64,000 nt of DNA, taken from positions 248,001-312,000 of the forward strand of contig CAVXVZ010000007.1 of assembly GCA_963765375.1 (NCBI GenBank). The letters run 5' to 3'. The notes below the pieces were generated by a model that had not been told where the DNA came from, ran no database searches, and worked only from the letters and a program-made list of their open reading frames with translations. The stretch is from Roseiarcus sp963765375. GTDB lineage: Bacteria > Pseudomonadota > Alphaproteobacteria > Rhizobiales > Beijerinckiaceae. A program made the translations under genes and the position numbers. Of this stretch, positions 52,769 to 61,859 are shown piece after piece (position 1 is the first letter of the stretch; the number at the start of each line of letters is the position of its first letter).

Positions 52769-52874
52769 TTTGGTTTTCGTTGCGCCGGATTTGGTTTTCG
52801 TTGCGCCCCGATTTGGTTTTTGTTGCGCCGGCCTTGGTTTTTGTTGCGGCGGATTTGGTTTTTGTTGCGGGGCG
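52769..52874. repeat. Five-copy T-rich tandem repeat
   Basis: The unit TTTGGTTTTCGTTGCGCCGGA (variants TTTTTG and GCGGCGG) recurs five times head to tail with 20-22 bp period: 52769, 52790, 52812, 52834 and 52854. The first copy is preceded by AAAACCAA, making a palindrome AAAACCAATTTGGTTTT. The rest of the 52536-52886 gap contains no visible gene. The array lies 13 bp past the prfB stop, in its 3' untranslated region on the minus strand. Not CRISPR: there are no spacers. Confidence 0.85.
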
Positions 52875-52886
52875 CGTGCGGAAGGA

Positions 52887-54016
52887 CTAGTCGACATCCT
52901 CGACCGTCACGGTGCGGCCCGACAGGCGCTGGGCGAGCGAAGCCTCCATGAACGGGTCGAGGTCCCCGTCGAGCACGTCGGCGGGCGAACTCGATACGTG
53001 GCCGGTCCGAAGGTCCTTCACCATCTGATAGGGCTGCAGCACGTAGGAGCGGATCTGATGGCCCCAGCCGATGTCGGTCTTGGAGGCCGCATCGGCGTTG
53101 ACCTTGGCCTCCCGTTTCTCCAGCTCGAGCTCATAGAGGCGGGCTCGCAGCATGTTCCAGGCGGTCGCCCGGTTCTTGTGCTGCGAGCGCTCCGACTGGC
53201 AGGCGACGACGATGCCGGTCGGCAAGTGGGTGATCCGCACCGCCGATTCCGTCTTGTTGACGTGCTGTCCGCCGGCGCCTGACGCACGATAGGTGTCGAT
53301 CCGGCAATCGCTCTCGTTGACCGCGATCTCGATCCGGTCGTCGACGACCGGATAGACCCAGACCGAGGCGAAGCTCGTATGCCGGCGAGCGTTCGAATCG
53401 AACGGCGAGATGCGCACCAGGCGATGGACGCCCGACTCGGTCTTGATCCATCCGTGCGCGTTGTGGCCCCTGACGATGATCGTCGCCGACTTGATGCCCG
53501 CCTCGTCTCCGTCCGTCTCTTCGATCAGCTCGACTTTGAACTTTCGCCGCTCGGCCCAGCGCGCGTACATTCTGAGCAGCATCCGCGCCCAGTCGCAGCT
53601 CTCGGTGCCGCCCGCCCCGGAATGCACCTCGACATAGGTGTCGTTGGCGTCGGCCTCGCCAGAAAGCAGCGCCTCGAGCTGGCGCCGTTCGCCCTCGGCC
53701 TTGAGCGCCCTCAAGGCCGCGATTCCTTCGGCTTCGACGGCCTGATCGCCCTCGGTCTCGGCAAGGTCGACCAGGGTCGCCGCGTCGTCGAGGTCGCGCT
53801 CGATTTTCGCCAGCGCGCCTAGCCGGTCTTCCAGCATCGTGCGCTCGCGCATCACCTTTTCGGCGAGTTCGGGATCTGCCCAGAGATTGGGATCTTCGGA
53901 TTTGGCGTTCAGCTCGGCAAGACGCCGCGTCGCCGCATCGACGTCAAAGATGCCTCCTCAGCAGTCCCACGGACTGCTTGATCGAATTCGACCAACTGTT
54001 CGGCTTCGGCGCGCAT
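52887..54016 (-). CDS. prfB: Peptide chain release factor 2 with programmed +1 frameshift
   Basis: RF2 reads UGA/UAA stop codons. The first segment starts at MRAEAEQLVE (ATG 54016), then SIKQSVGLLRRHL. Next come the SD-like AGGAGG (53953-53958), three bases, CTT, and an in-frame TGA at 53944-53946 followed by C, the classic autoregulatory +1 site. Downstream: DVDAATRRLAELNAKSEDPNLW, SPF motif VRISPFDSN, and GGQ motif GAGGQHVNKTESAVRI. One extra base within 53985-53988 also breaks the first segment; this is probably an assembly error. The corrected product is about 375 residues. Confidence 0.95.
53944..53958 (-). promoter_or_regulatory. prfB programmed frameshift site
   Basis: AGGAGG, a 3-nt spacer, CTT, then TGA C on the minus strand. 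The internal Shine-Dalgarno pairs with 16S rRNA and pushes the ribosome +1 at CUU when RF2 is scarce, so RF2 adjusts its own level. Geometry is as in E. coli prfB. Confidence 0.94.
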
Positions 54017-54145
54017 GATCCCAACCATCAACCTGAACACGAGAAGCAACGACCTGAGTCGATTCCTCCTCCCACGGCGCCTTCAACGCAGGCAGCGCGC
54101 GGGCGAGCGGGAGAGGTCGACTCATCACCAGGAGAGTTCGGCCGT

Positions 54146-56566
54146 TCAGTAGAGCCCGCCGGTCCCCGAGCCAACCGATCGTTCGCTGCGGGAGGAGGTC
54201 TGGGCCCCTTCGCCCCAGCCGCCGCCGTAGCTGTCGGGCGGTCCGGTGCCGGGCTTGAACGCTTCCATGATCGAGCCGGGGCCGGTCGAACGCATTCCGC
54301 TGTGGACGTCGACCGAAATGAGCTTGATCCCGGGCGGAATCCGGAACGGCGTGTCGGGCGTGTCCTTGAGCGCCATCTTCATGAAGTCGCGGAAGATCGG
54401 CGCGGTGTAGAGCGCGGCCTGCGCGGCGCCGCCGAGGGAGCGCGGCTTGTCGTAACCCATGAACACGCCGAACGCGAGGTTGGGCGAGTAGCCGACAAAC
54501 CAAAGGTCCTTCGCGTCGTTGGTGGTGCCGGTCTTGCCGGCAAGGTGCTTGCCGACCTCCTTGATCGCGATGCCGGTGCCCCGCTGGATGACGCCTTCCA
54601 TGATGGAGGTGATCTGATAGGCGGTCAGCGGATCGATCACCTGCTCGCGCTTGTCGATCAGGCGCGGTTCAGGCTGATTCTCCCACGTCGGCGCGTCGCA
54701 GCCTTCGCAGACGCGCTCGTCGTGCTTGTAGATCGTATTGCCCCAGCGATCCTGGATCCGGTCGATCAGCGTCGCTTTCACTCGCTTGCCGCCGTTGGCG
54801 AACATCGAATAGCCGGTGATCATCCGCAGCACGGTCGTCTCGCCCGCGCCGATCGCCATCGAGAGGAACGGCGGCAGATTGTCGTAGATGCCGAAGCGCT
54901 TGGCGTATTCGACGACCAGCGGCATGCCGATGTCGCGCGCGAGCCTGATCGTCATCAAGTTGATCGAATGCTCAACCCCGAACCTGAGGGTGTGCGGCCC
55001 TCCGGACGTGCCTTCGAAGTTTGCCGGCGTCCAGAGCTGGCCGCTGCCGTCGTCGATCTGGACTGGGGAGTCGAGAAGAGTCGACGTGGGCGTATAGCCG
55101 TTATCCAGCGCCGCCGCGTAGACGAAGGGTTTGAACGAGGAACCCGGCTGCCGCTGCGCCTGGGTCGCCCGATTGAATTCGGACTCGTCGAACGAGAATC
55201 CACCGACCATCGCGAGCACGCGCCCGGTGAACGGATCCATGGCGATGCAGGCGCCGGACACTTCCGGAATCTGCCGCACCCGATACTCTCCGTCGCGGCC
55301 AACGACCGGCTCGACATAAAAGACGTCGCCCGGTTTGACCAAGCCCTTCGGCCTCCTGCCGGTCCATTTGACCCCATCGAGCGTCACCGAGCCGGTCTGG
55401 CGATCGGCGACGATCGCGCCGGACTTGTCGCGCTCCGGCTGGATCCCGATCCGCATCGCGGTGTCGCCGACGTCGAGCGCGACCGCAAGGACCCACGGCT
55501 TGATGTCGCCGTAAGCGGGAATATCGGCCAGCGGAACGCCCCAGTCCTGGCTGATGTCGATGGTCTTGAGCGTGCCATGCCAGCCGTAGGCCTCATCATA
55601 GCGCACAAGGCCGTCGACCAGCGCCTTGCGCGCCATCAGCTGAACCTTCGGATCGAGAGTCGTGCGAACCGACAGCCCGCCCTCGTAAAGCTTTTGCTCG
55701 CCGTAGCGCTCCGACAATTCCCGCCGGACCTCTTCGGCGAAGAAGCCCGCCGCGATCGAATTGGGCGTGAGCACGCGCGGGTTGACCACCAAAGGCTCAG
55801 CCCGGGCCTCGTCCGCCTGTTTGGCGGTGATGTAGTGATCCTCCTCCATGCGCCCGATGACGTAGTTGCGCCTTTCAACGGCCCGGTCGTGGTCGCGGAA
55901 CGGGTTCAGGGAACTCGGCTCCTTTGGCAAAGCGGCGAGATACGCGACTTCGGCAATGGTCAGCTCGTGCACGGACTTGTTGAAATAGTTGAGCGCAGCA
56001 GCGGCGACGCCGTAGTTGGAAAGGCCGAGGTAAATTTCGTTGAGGTAGAGCTCGAGAATCTTTTCCTTCGAGTAGGCGGACTCGATTCGCATGCTCAGCA
56101 GGATTTCGCGGATCTTGCGGTCGAACGTCCGGTCCGAGTTCAAAAGAAAGTTCTTCGCCACCTGCTGGGTAATGGTCGAGGCGCCCTGGATGTGGCGCGA
56201 ACCCTGGAGGTAAATGAGACCCGCGCGCGCGATTCCTTCGGGATCGACGCCGTAGTGGCTGTAGAAATTCTTGTCCTCGGCCGATATGAACGCTTCCTTG
56301 ACGAGCGCCGGAATTTCGTCCGACGGGAGGTAGAGCCGCCGCTCGCGCGAATATTCCGCGAGCAGGCTGCCGTCAGCCGCGTGCACCCGCGTCATGACCG
56401 GCGGCTCATAGTTCTTGAGCTGGGTATAGTCCGGCAGGTCCTGCTCGTATTTCCAAACAACGCCGGCAAAGACGGCCGCCGCCACGACGAACAGCAGCGC
56501 GCCGGTAGCAAATATGAAGCCGATAATGCGAACGATCCCGCGCATCTCTCGATCGAAGCCTTCCAT
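54146..56566 (-). CDS. mrcA: Penicillin-binding protein 1A (class A, bifunctional)
   Basis: An 806-residue peptidoglycan synthase. N-terminal TM helix (IIGFIFATGALLFVVAAAVFAGV), glycosyltransferase domain with SAEDKNFYSHYGVDPEGIARA, GASTITQQVAKNFLL and AYLAALPKEPSSLNPF. Transpeptidase motifs are RQPGSSFKPFVYAAAL (SxxK), SINL-like position HSINLMTIRLA, and GKTGTTNDAKDLWFVG (KTG). It is next to the amidase gene (56801) on the same strand, both acting in cell-wall turnover. The frame is intact. Confidence 0.97.
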   Translation of the reverse strand: MEGFDREMRGIVRIIGFIFATGALLFVVAAAVFAGVVWKYEQDLPDYTQLKNYEPPVMTRVHAADGSLLAEYSRERRLYLPSDEIPALVKEAFISAEDKNFYSHYGVDPEGIARAGLIYLQGSRHIQGASTITQQVAKNFLLNSDRTFDRKIREILLSMRIESAYSKEKILELYLNEIYLGLSNYGVAAAALNYFNKSVHELTIAEVAYLAALPKEPSSLNPFRDHDRAVERRNYVIGRMEEDHYITAKQADEARAEPLVVNPRVLTPNSIAAGFFAEEVRRELSERYGEQKLYEGGLSVRTTLDPKVQLMARKALVDGLVRYDEAYGWHGTLKTIDISQDWGVPLADIPAYGDIKPWVLAVALDVGDTAMRIGIQPERDKSGAIVADRQTGSVTLDGVKWTGRRPKGLVKPGDVFYVEPVVGRDGEYRVRQIPEVSGACIAMDPFTGRVLAMVGGFSFDESEFNRATQAQRQPGSSFKPFVYAAALDNGYTPTSTLLDSPVQIDDGSGQLWTPANFEGTSGGPHTLRFGVEHSINLMTIRLARDIGMPLVVEYAKRFGIYDNLPPFLSMAIGAGETTVLRMITGYSMFANGGKRVKATLIDRIQDRWGNTIYKHDERVCEGCDAPTWENQPEPRLIDKREQVIDPLTAYQITSIMEGVIQRGTGIAIKEVGKHLAGKTGTTNDAKDLWFVGYSPNLAFGVFMGYDKPRSLGGAAQAALYTAPIFRDFMKMALKDTPDTPFRIPPGIKLISVDVHSGMRSTGPGSIMEAFKPGTGPPDSYGGGWGEGAQTSSRSERSVGSGTGGLY

Positions 56567-56800
56567 TGCGCCCGTCGGCGAGCGCTCGAGGCGTCGAGAC
56601 GAACTTAAATTTCAGCGCCACGAAGGCGCGCAGTTTACAAGGCCGATCTGCGGCCCTTCCCTTGGCCGCCCCGATCCGGCTCGAAATCGAACCCGCCGGG
56701 CCGGCCCGGTGTCGTTCTCGACTTGGGCGAATCTATGATCGATGAGCCTGGCGCCAGACCACGCGCTCCAATAGCCCAGCGCGCCCACTGCGCGCAAGCG

Positions 56801-58069
56801 TCAATGCCCAGGCGGCGCGACGGGTTGTGGGCCAGACAAGGCAATCCCTGGATCGCCCGATGGGACGCTTGCCGGCTTCTCGGTCGCGGAAAAGAAGGCG
56901 TCGATGGCGTTGGCCATGGCCCCGGCCGCCTTGGCCCGCCAGTCCGGGGAGGTCAAGGACTGCACGTCCTGAGGGTTCGAGAGATAGCCGAGCTCGACGA
57001 GGACTGAGGGGAATTCGGGCGCCTTCAGGACGACGAAGCCCGCCGAGCGTTCCGGGTTGTGGTTGAGCTTCGCTGCGCCGCGCAGGGTGTCGACGAGGCC
57101 GCGCGAGAAGAGGTGGGCGTAGGTCCGGGTCTCTCGCCGTTTGAGGTCGAACAGGATATCGGCGACACCCGGATCATCGAGCCGCTTGCGCCCGCCAGGG
57201 GCATTGTCGGCGGCGTTCTCGCGCGCGGCAATGCGGGCAGCCTCCGCATCGGAAGCGCGGTCCGCCGCGGTATAGACCGTGGAGCCGCTGACGGCTGCAT
57301 CCTCGCTCAGCGTGTCGGCATGGACGGAAATGAACAACGACGCATTCGCGCCGCGGGCGATGTCGACCCGATCATCGAGATCCACATATTGGTCGCCGTC
57401 GCGGGTCATTATAACCCTGTAGCGCTTCGTCGCATCGAGCTGTCGCTTCAGTTCGGCGCAGAACTCATAGACCAGCGTCTTTTCCTGCACGCCGCCGAGT
57501 CCGTTGGCGCCGCCGTCAATGCCGCCGTGACCCGGATCAAGGACAATGACTGGCGGCCGCGCAAGCACAGGCGCGTCGGGCGCACTCGCGGCTGCGGCGG
57601 CCGGCGAGCGGACGAGCGCAGCAAAGGCGGCGGGATCGCAGGGCTTCAATTCGATCGTAAGACGCGCCGCGGGCGCGCCGTCGACGATCGGTCGGGTGGA
57701 AATGCCGGCAGGGCAAGCCGCGCGCGCGAGGTCGATGACGATCCGCGATTTGCCGGCCGCAAACAAGCCGAAGCGAAAGTCCTTCACCAGCGAATCGTCG
57801 CGCAGCCCGCCGACCCGACCGACCGCGGGGTCGAGGCGGAAGCTGACCTCCGGCATGTCGACAACAATGCGCTCGGGCGACGCCAAGGCCGACGCGCTGG
57901 CCTCGACCGTTCGCGAAAGGTCGAACACAAGCTTGGCCCCGCCCTGATCCTGTGTGAACCGCGCCGCGACGGCAACTGGAGCGCCCGCTTCGACCGCGAA
58001 AGCGCGCGCGAGCGCCGCCGACATCAACGTCAAAGCGGCAAGAGCCGTCAAGCGTCCCAATCGCGCCAT
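56801..58069 (-). CDS. N-acetylmuramoyl-L-alanine amidase (AmiC-like)
   Basis: A 422-residue periplasmic zinc amidase: signal peptide about 1-26, AMIN domain about 35-150 (ARFTQDQGGAKLVFDLSR), then the Amidase_3 domain with zinc ligands in VLDPGHGGIDGGANG and SVHADTLSED, plus ARENAADN and the catalytic Glu in VELGYLSNPQDVQ. It cleaves peptide stems from glycan to separate daughter cells. It is the upstream neighbour of mrcA with a 234-bp gap, and is divergent from rne. Confidence 0.93.
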   Translation of the reverse strand: MARLGRLTALAALTLMSAALARAFAVEAGAPVAVAARFTQDQGGAKLVFDLSRTVEASASALASPERIVVDMPEVSFRLDPAVGRVGGLRDDSLVKDFRFGLFAAGKSRIVIDLARAACPAGISTRPIVDGAPAARLTIELKPCDPAAFAALVRSPAAAAASAPDAPVLARPPVIVLDPGHGGIDGGANGLGGVQEKTLVYEFCAELKRQLDATKRYRVIMTRDGDQYVDLDDRVDIARGANASLFISVHADTLSEDAAVSGSTVYTAADRASDAEAARIAARENAADNAPGGRKRLDDPGVADILFDLKRRETRTYAHLFSRGLVDTLRGAAKLNHNPERSAGFVVLKAPEFPSVLVELGYLSNPQDVQSLTSPDWRAKAAGAMANAIDAFFSATEKPASVPSGDPGIALSGPQPVAPPGH

Positions 58070-58857
58070 TCAGCTTCCCCTCGGCGCCGCGCGCCATTGC
58101 GCTATAGAGCCAACGCCGCCGTCGCGCAATCGGCCGGCGTTTAGTTCCCGGTCGCGCCCAGCCGGCCGGACAAACCGGAGCGCGCGAGCAAAAATGAGCA
58201 CGGGAAGTTCTTTACGACGAGTTAACCGGGTCCGGCGGGCGGACTTGGGGCCTGGTGAAGAAGCGCTGAGCTCCGCGCCCTCAAGAAGTACAAATAGGAA
58301 AAGAACTTGCCAAGGCGCCCGGCGGCGCCTATTTAAGGCCCGTCACGAATTCGGACCGCGTCCGCGCGGCCGGCTCGCTCGTTGGTTGAGCGAGGCATTT
58401 GCCGGGACTGTCATACGATGGCCCGCGGCTTGCGCGGATAACGTCTGGGCGGGTTGTCGGCCCGTCGGATGGATCATCGCTGTGATCCGCCGGCGAGGGT
58501 CTGCGCAGGAAGATTGCGAGCCGAAAGCAACGAATTGACCTGCCGGACAATGCGCGGCGGCGCGTCCTGGATCGTGACATCGACGCCATGCGGCGCCGCT
58601 TGAATGGCGACGAGCCGTGCTACGCCTTGTTTTCAGGATGACGATGTTCCGATGGCGAAACCAAGACTTTCCGGCCGCGATCCGTGCGGCCCGGGAGGTT
58701 CTTGGCGCTGCGGTCGCGTGTCGTCAGCCCGCTGAAGCGGCGCTCGTTTCCCAATTTCCAATTTTCCCCATCTCCAACATAGACGCCACGCGCGGCGCAG
58801 TCGGGCGGCCCACTCGGCCCTCGCGGCGAATTTTGACGCGCGGCGAGAAAGTTTGCC
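58070..58857. other. Long divergent upstream region and leader of rne
   Basis: About 790 bp between the amidase and RNase E genes. No convincing protein gene. Two AT-richer patches (58285-58310, AAGAAGTACAAATAGGAAAAGAAC; and near 58740, TTTCCCAATTTCCAATTTTCCCC) could lie in promoters or the transcribed leader. RNase E commonly controls its own message through a long 5' leader, and the length here is consistent with that, but no specific fold was assigned. Confidence 0.5.
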
Positions 58858-61794
58858 ATGGCCAACAAAATGATCATCGACGCCTCCCACCCGGAGGAAA
58901 CCCGGGTTGTGGTTCTGCGAGGCAATCGGGTCGAGGAGTTTGACTTCGAGTCAGCGAGCAAGAGGCCGCTGCGAGGGAACATCTACCTCGCCAAGGTGAC
59001 CCGGGTAGAACCGTCGCTCCAGGCCGCTTTCGTCGACTATGGCGGCAATCGCCACGGCTTTCTCGCCTTCTCCGAAATCCATCCGGACTATTACCAAATT
59101 CCGGTCGCCGATCGGCAAGCGCTGCTTGAGGAGGAGGCGCTGTCGCAACGCGAGGAGGAGGAAGAGGCCAGCGGCGAACGACGCACCCGGCGTCATCGGC
59201 GCCCGAGGCGCGCGGAAGTCGAAGCGCGCGTCGGGACAGGCGAGTCGATTTCGGAACCCACGTCAGCAGACGAATTGGGCGCGGACGAATCCGCCCCGGC
59301 TTTCCCGGCGGGAAATGTCGCGGGGAACTCGCCCGAGATTGGCAGCGCCGGGGTGCGCGCCAAAATCGACGCCCTCCTAGCACATCCAGCTCCGACCGTC
59401 GCGCCCTCAAGCGGCGACGCCACGGACAATGTTAGCACGGATACGGCGCCTGAAGCGGCAAATGATGATTCGACGTCGTACGAGTCCGCGCCCGAATGGA
59501 CATCTCCTAAAGGCGCCTCGGGCGCCGTTGCTCTCGACGAACCCGCCGACGCCGCCAGACCCGCAGCCGACGTCGAGCACGACGAAAACCACCGCGAGGA
59601 TGACGATCACGAAGTCACGACGCTCGAGGGCGGCTCCGAGGAGCGCTTGGCGACCAGCCGAAAGCAGCGAGTCGAGGATGACGGCGAGCCAGTCGAGCAG
59701 ATCGGCGGCGATGCTTTGGAGGAGATTCCGCGCCGCGCACCCCGCTTGCGCCGCCAATACAAGATTCAGGAGGTCATCAAGCGGCGGCAAGTTCTGCTGG
59801 TCCAGGTCGTCAAGGAGGAACGCGGCAACAAGGGGGCGGCGCTGACGACCTACCTCTCGCTCGCCGGGCGCTATTCCGTCTTGATGCCCAATACCGCGCG
59901 CGGCGGCGGCATTTCGCGCAAAATCACCAATGCCCAAGACCGCAGCCGACTGAAGGGGATCGCCGAGGAACTCGATGTTCCCGAGGGCATGGGGGTCATT
60001 CTCCGCACCGCTGGCGCCTCGCGGACCAAAGCCGAGGTCAAGCGCGACTTCGAATATTTGTTGCGGATGTGGGAGACCGTGCGGGAAACGACGCTCGCAT
60101 CGAGCGCGCCGACGCTCGTCTACGAAGAGGGCTCGCTCATCAAACGGGCGATCCGGGATCTCTACAGCAAGGAAGTCGAAGAGATCGTCGTCGCCGGCGA
60201 AACCGGCTATCGCGAAGCCAGACAGTTTATGCGGCTCCTCATGCCGAGCCACGTCAACAGCGTACAGCTCTATCGCGACACCCAGCCGGTCTTCGCCAAG
60301 GCCGGCGTCGAGTCGCAACTCGACGCGATGTTCTCCAACCAGGTGACGCTGAAGTCTGGCGGCTACATCGTCATCAACCAGACCGAGGCGCTGGTAGCCA
60401 TCGACGTCAATTCGGGCCGATCGACGCGAGAGCATAACATCGAGGATACCGCGTTGCGCACCAACCTCGAGGCCGCCGACGAGATCGCACGCCAGCTGCG
60501 TCTGCGGGACCTTGCCGGGCTCATCGTCGTCGACTTCATCGACATGGAGGAGTCGCGCAACAATCGCTCGGTCGAGAGGCGGATCAAGGATGCGCTGAAA
60601 AATGACCGCGCGCGCATCCAGGTCGGACGCATCTCGCACTTCGGCTTGCTCGAAATGTCGCGTCAGCGCATTCGTACCGGAGTTCTTGAAGGCTCGACCG
60701 TGGTTTGCGCTCACTGCCAGGGCGCCGGCGTCGTGCGATCGACGGCTTCGATCGCGCTGCACGTGCTGCGCGTGCTCGAAGACGCACTGATCAAAAGCTC
60801 GACCCACGACGTCACGGTGCGCACCCGCACGCCCGTCGCGCTTTACATTCTCAACCAGAAACGCGCCAATCTGCGTGACCTGGAGCGCAGGTTCGGCGTC
60901 GCGATCGTCGTCGAGGCTGACGATACGCTGACCGGCGCCAACTACCACGCAATCGAGCGTGGCGAGCCGGCGGCGGGCGTCAAGAGCGAAGTCGAGCCGC
61001 CGAAATCGTTGGCGGACGAGTTTGCGACAATCGTAGAAGAGCCAGAGCCGATCGAGAACAACTCGGAGGAAGTCCCCGAAGCGTCCGGCCAAGAGGGTCA
61101 AGAGGTCCTGCAGGCGAGCGACCGGACCGGCGGCCTCTCGGTCGACGAAGGCGATGCCGGCCGGCGACGCCGGAGGCGGCGGCGCCGTCGCGGCGGCGAG
61201 CGGTCGTTGGGCGAAAACCCGCCGCAGGACGCGCCGCAGCCGACGGACGACGGCTTGGCGGCGGTTGCCGAAATCGGCGGCGACCTCCAGGTCCCGAGTG
61301 GCGAGGGCAATGCGGTCGAGAGGCGGGGTCCGCGCAGCGGAGAAGACCGCGAACGTCGCTCGAGACGCTCGCGCGGCCAGCGAGATCGGTTCCCACGGCG
61401 GCCAGATGGCGAAACCAGGCGCGAAACGGGGCGCCGAGTTTCGAACTCGCCGCCTTCGCTGGCTCTCGAACAAGAATTCGCCGCGTCCGAGGCTGACTAT
61501 TCCGAAGCGCCGCCGCCTTCCCGCGATGCGGTTTCCGTTCGAGAGCCGACCGCCGAGCCAACGCAAACCTCGGCTTATGAAGCTCGCATCGAGCCGGCTC
61601 TTGAGGCTGAGGAGCCTGAGATCAAGGCCCCGTCGTCATTCGCAGACGCAGCCCCGACCGCAGAGTCATCTGCGCCTTCAGAGGCCGCTGCGGAACCGGC
61701 GCCGGCGACCCCTCCTCCGGCAAAGGATGAGCCGCCGCGGCCGCGGCGCAGCGGCTGGTGGCAGCGGGCGCGCGCGAGCGTAATCGGGGAATAG
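58858..61794 (+). CDS. rne: Ribonuclease E
   Basis: A 978-residue endoribonuclease, core of the degradosome. S1 domain about 30-100 (RGNIYLAKVTRVEPSLQAAFVDYGGNRHGFLAFSEI) is interrupted by an Asp/Glu/Ala-rich insertion (about 105-290). The catalytic region contains ALVAIDVNSGRSTREHN and VVDFIDMEESRNNRSVERR (Mg-binding Asp pair), with zinc-link CAHCQGAG. The C-terminal third is disordered, Arg-rich (RRRRRRRRGGER) then acidic/Pro-rich, for RNA and partner binding, ending RPRRSGWWQRARASVIGE. Confidence 0.96.
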   Translation: MANKMIIDASHPEETRVVVLRGNRVEEFDFESASKRPLRGNIYLAKVTRVEPSLQAAFVDYGGNRHGFLAFSEIHPDYYQIPVADRQALLEEEALSQREEEEEASGERRTRRHRRPRRAEVEARVGTGESISEPTSADELGADESAPAFPAGNVAGNSPEIGSAGVRAKIDALLAHPAPTVAPSSGDATDNVSTDTAPEAANDDSTSYESAPEWTSPKGASGAVALDEPADAARPAADVEHDENHREDDDHEVTTLEGGSEERLATSRKQRVEDDGEPVEQIGGDALEEIPRRAPRLRRQYKIQEVIKRRQVLLVQVVKEERGNKGAALTTYLSLAGRYSVLMPNTARGGGISRKITNAQDRSRLKGIAEELDVPEGMGVILRTAGASRTKAEVKRDFEYLLRMWETVRETTLASSAPTLVYEEGSLIKRAIRDLYSKEVEEIVVAGETGYREARQFMRLLMPSHVNSVQLYRDTQPVFAKAGVESQLDAMFSNQVTLKSGGYIVINQTEALVAIDVNSGRSTREHNIEDTALRTNLEAADEIARQLRLRDLAGLIVVDFIDMEESRNNRSVERRIKDALKNDRARIQVGRISHFGLLEMSRQRIRTGVLEGSTVVCAHCQGAGVVRSTASIALHVLRVLEDALIKSSTHDVTVRTRTPVALYILNQKRANLRDLERRFGVAIVVEADDTLTGANYHAIERGEPAAGVKSEVEPPKSLADEFATIVEEPEPIENNSEEVPEASGQEGQEVLQASDRTGGLSVDEGDAGRRRRRRRRRRGGERSLGENPPQDAPQPTDDGLAAVAEIGGDLQVPSGEGNAVERRGPRSGEDRERRSRRSRGQRDRFPRRPDGETRRETGRRVSNSPPSLALEQEFAASEADYSEAPPPSRDAVSVREPTAEPTQTSAYEARIEPALEAEEPEIKAPSSFADAAPTAESSAPSEAAAEPAPATPPPAKDEPPRPRRSGWWQRARASVIGE

Positions 61795-61859
61795 CCCCAT
61801 TCGTGGCGCATGCGAATCGCGCGTACTGGCGGCCGGCCCGAGAGGCGCCGCCGCCTAGT

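Noticed and set aside
52769..52874. CRISPR array
   Set aside because: Units are directly adjacent with no unique spacers and no cas genes are nearby.
53978..56608. Very long plus-strand open frame (about 876 codons)
   Set aside because: It is the opposite strand of mrcA; its Arg/Asp/Leu-rich protein has no family motifs, while the minus strand encodes all PBP1A motifs.
59407..61566. Long minus-strand frame opposite rne
   Set aside because: Antisense shadow of RNase E, with no family signature.
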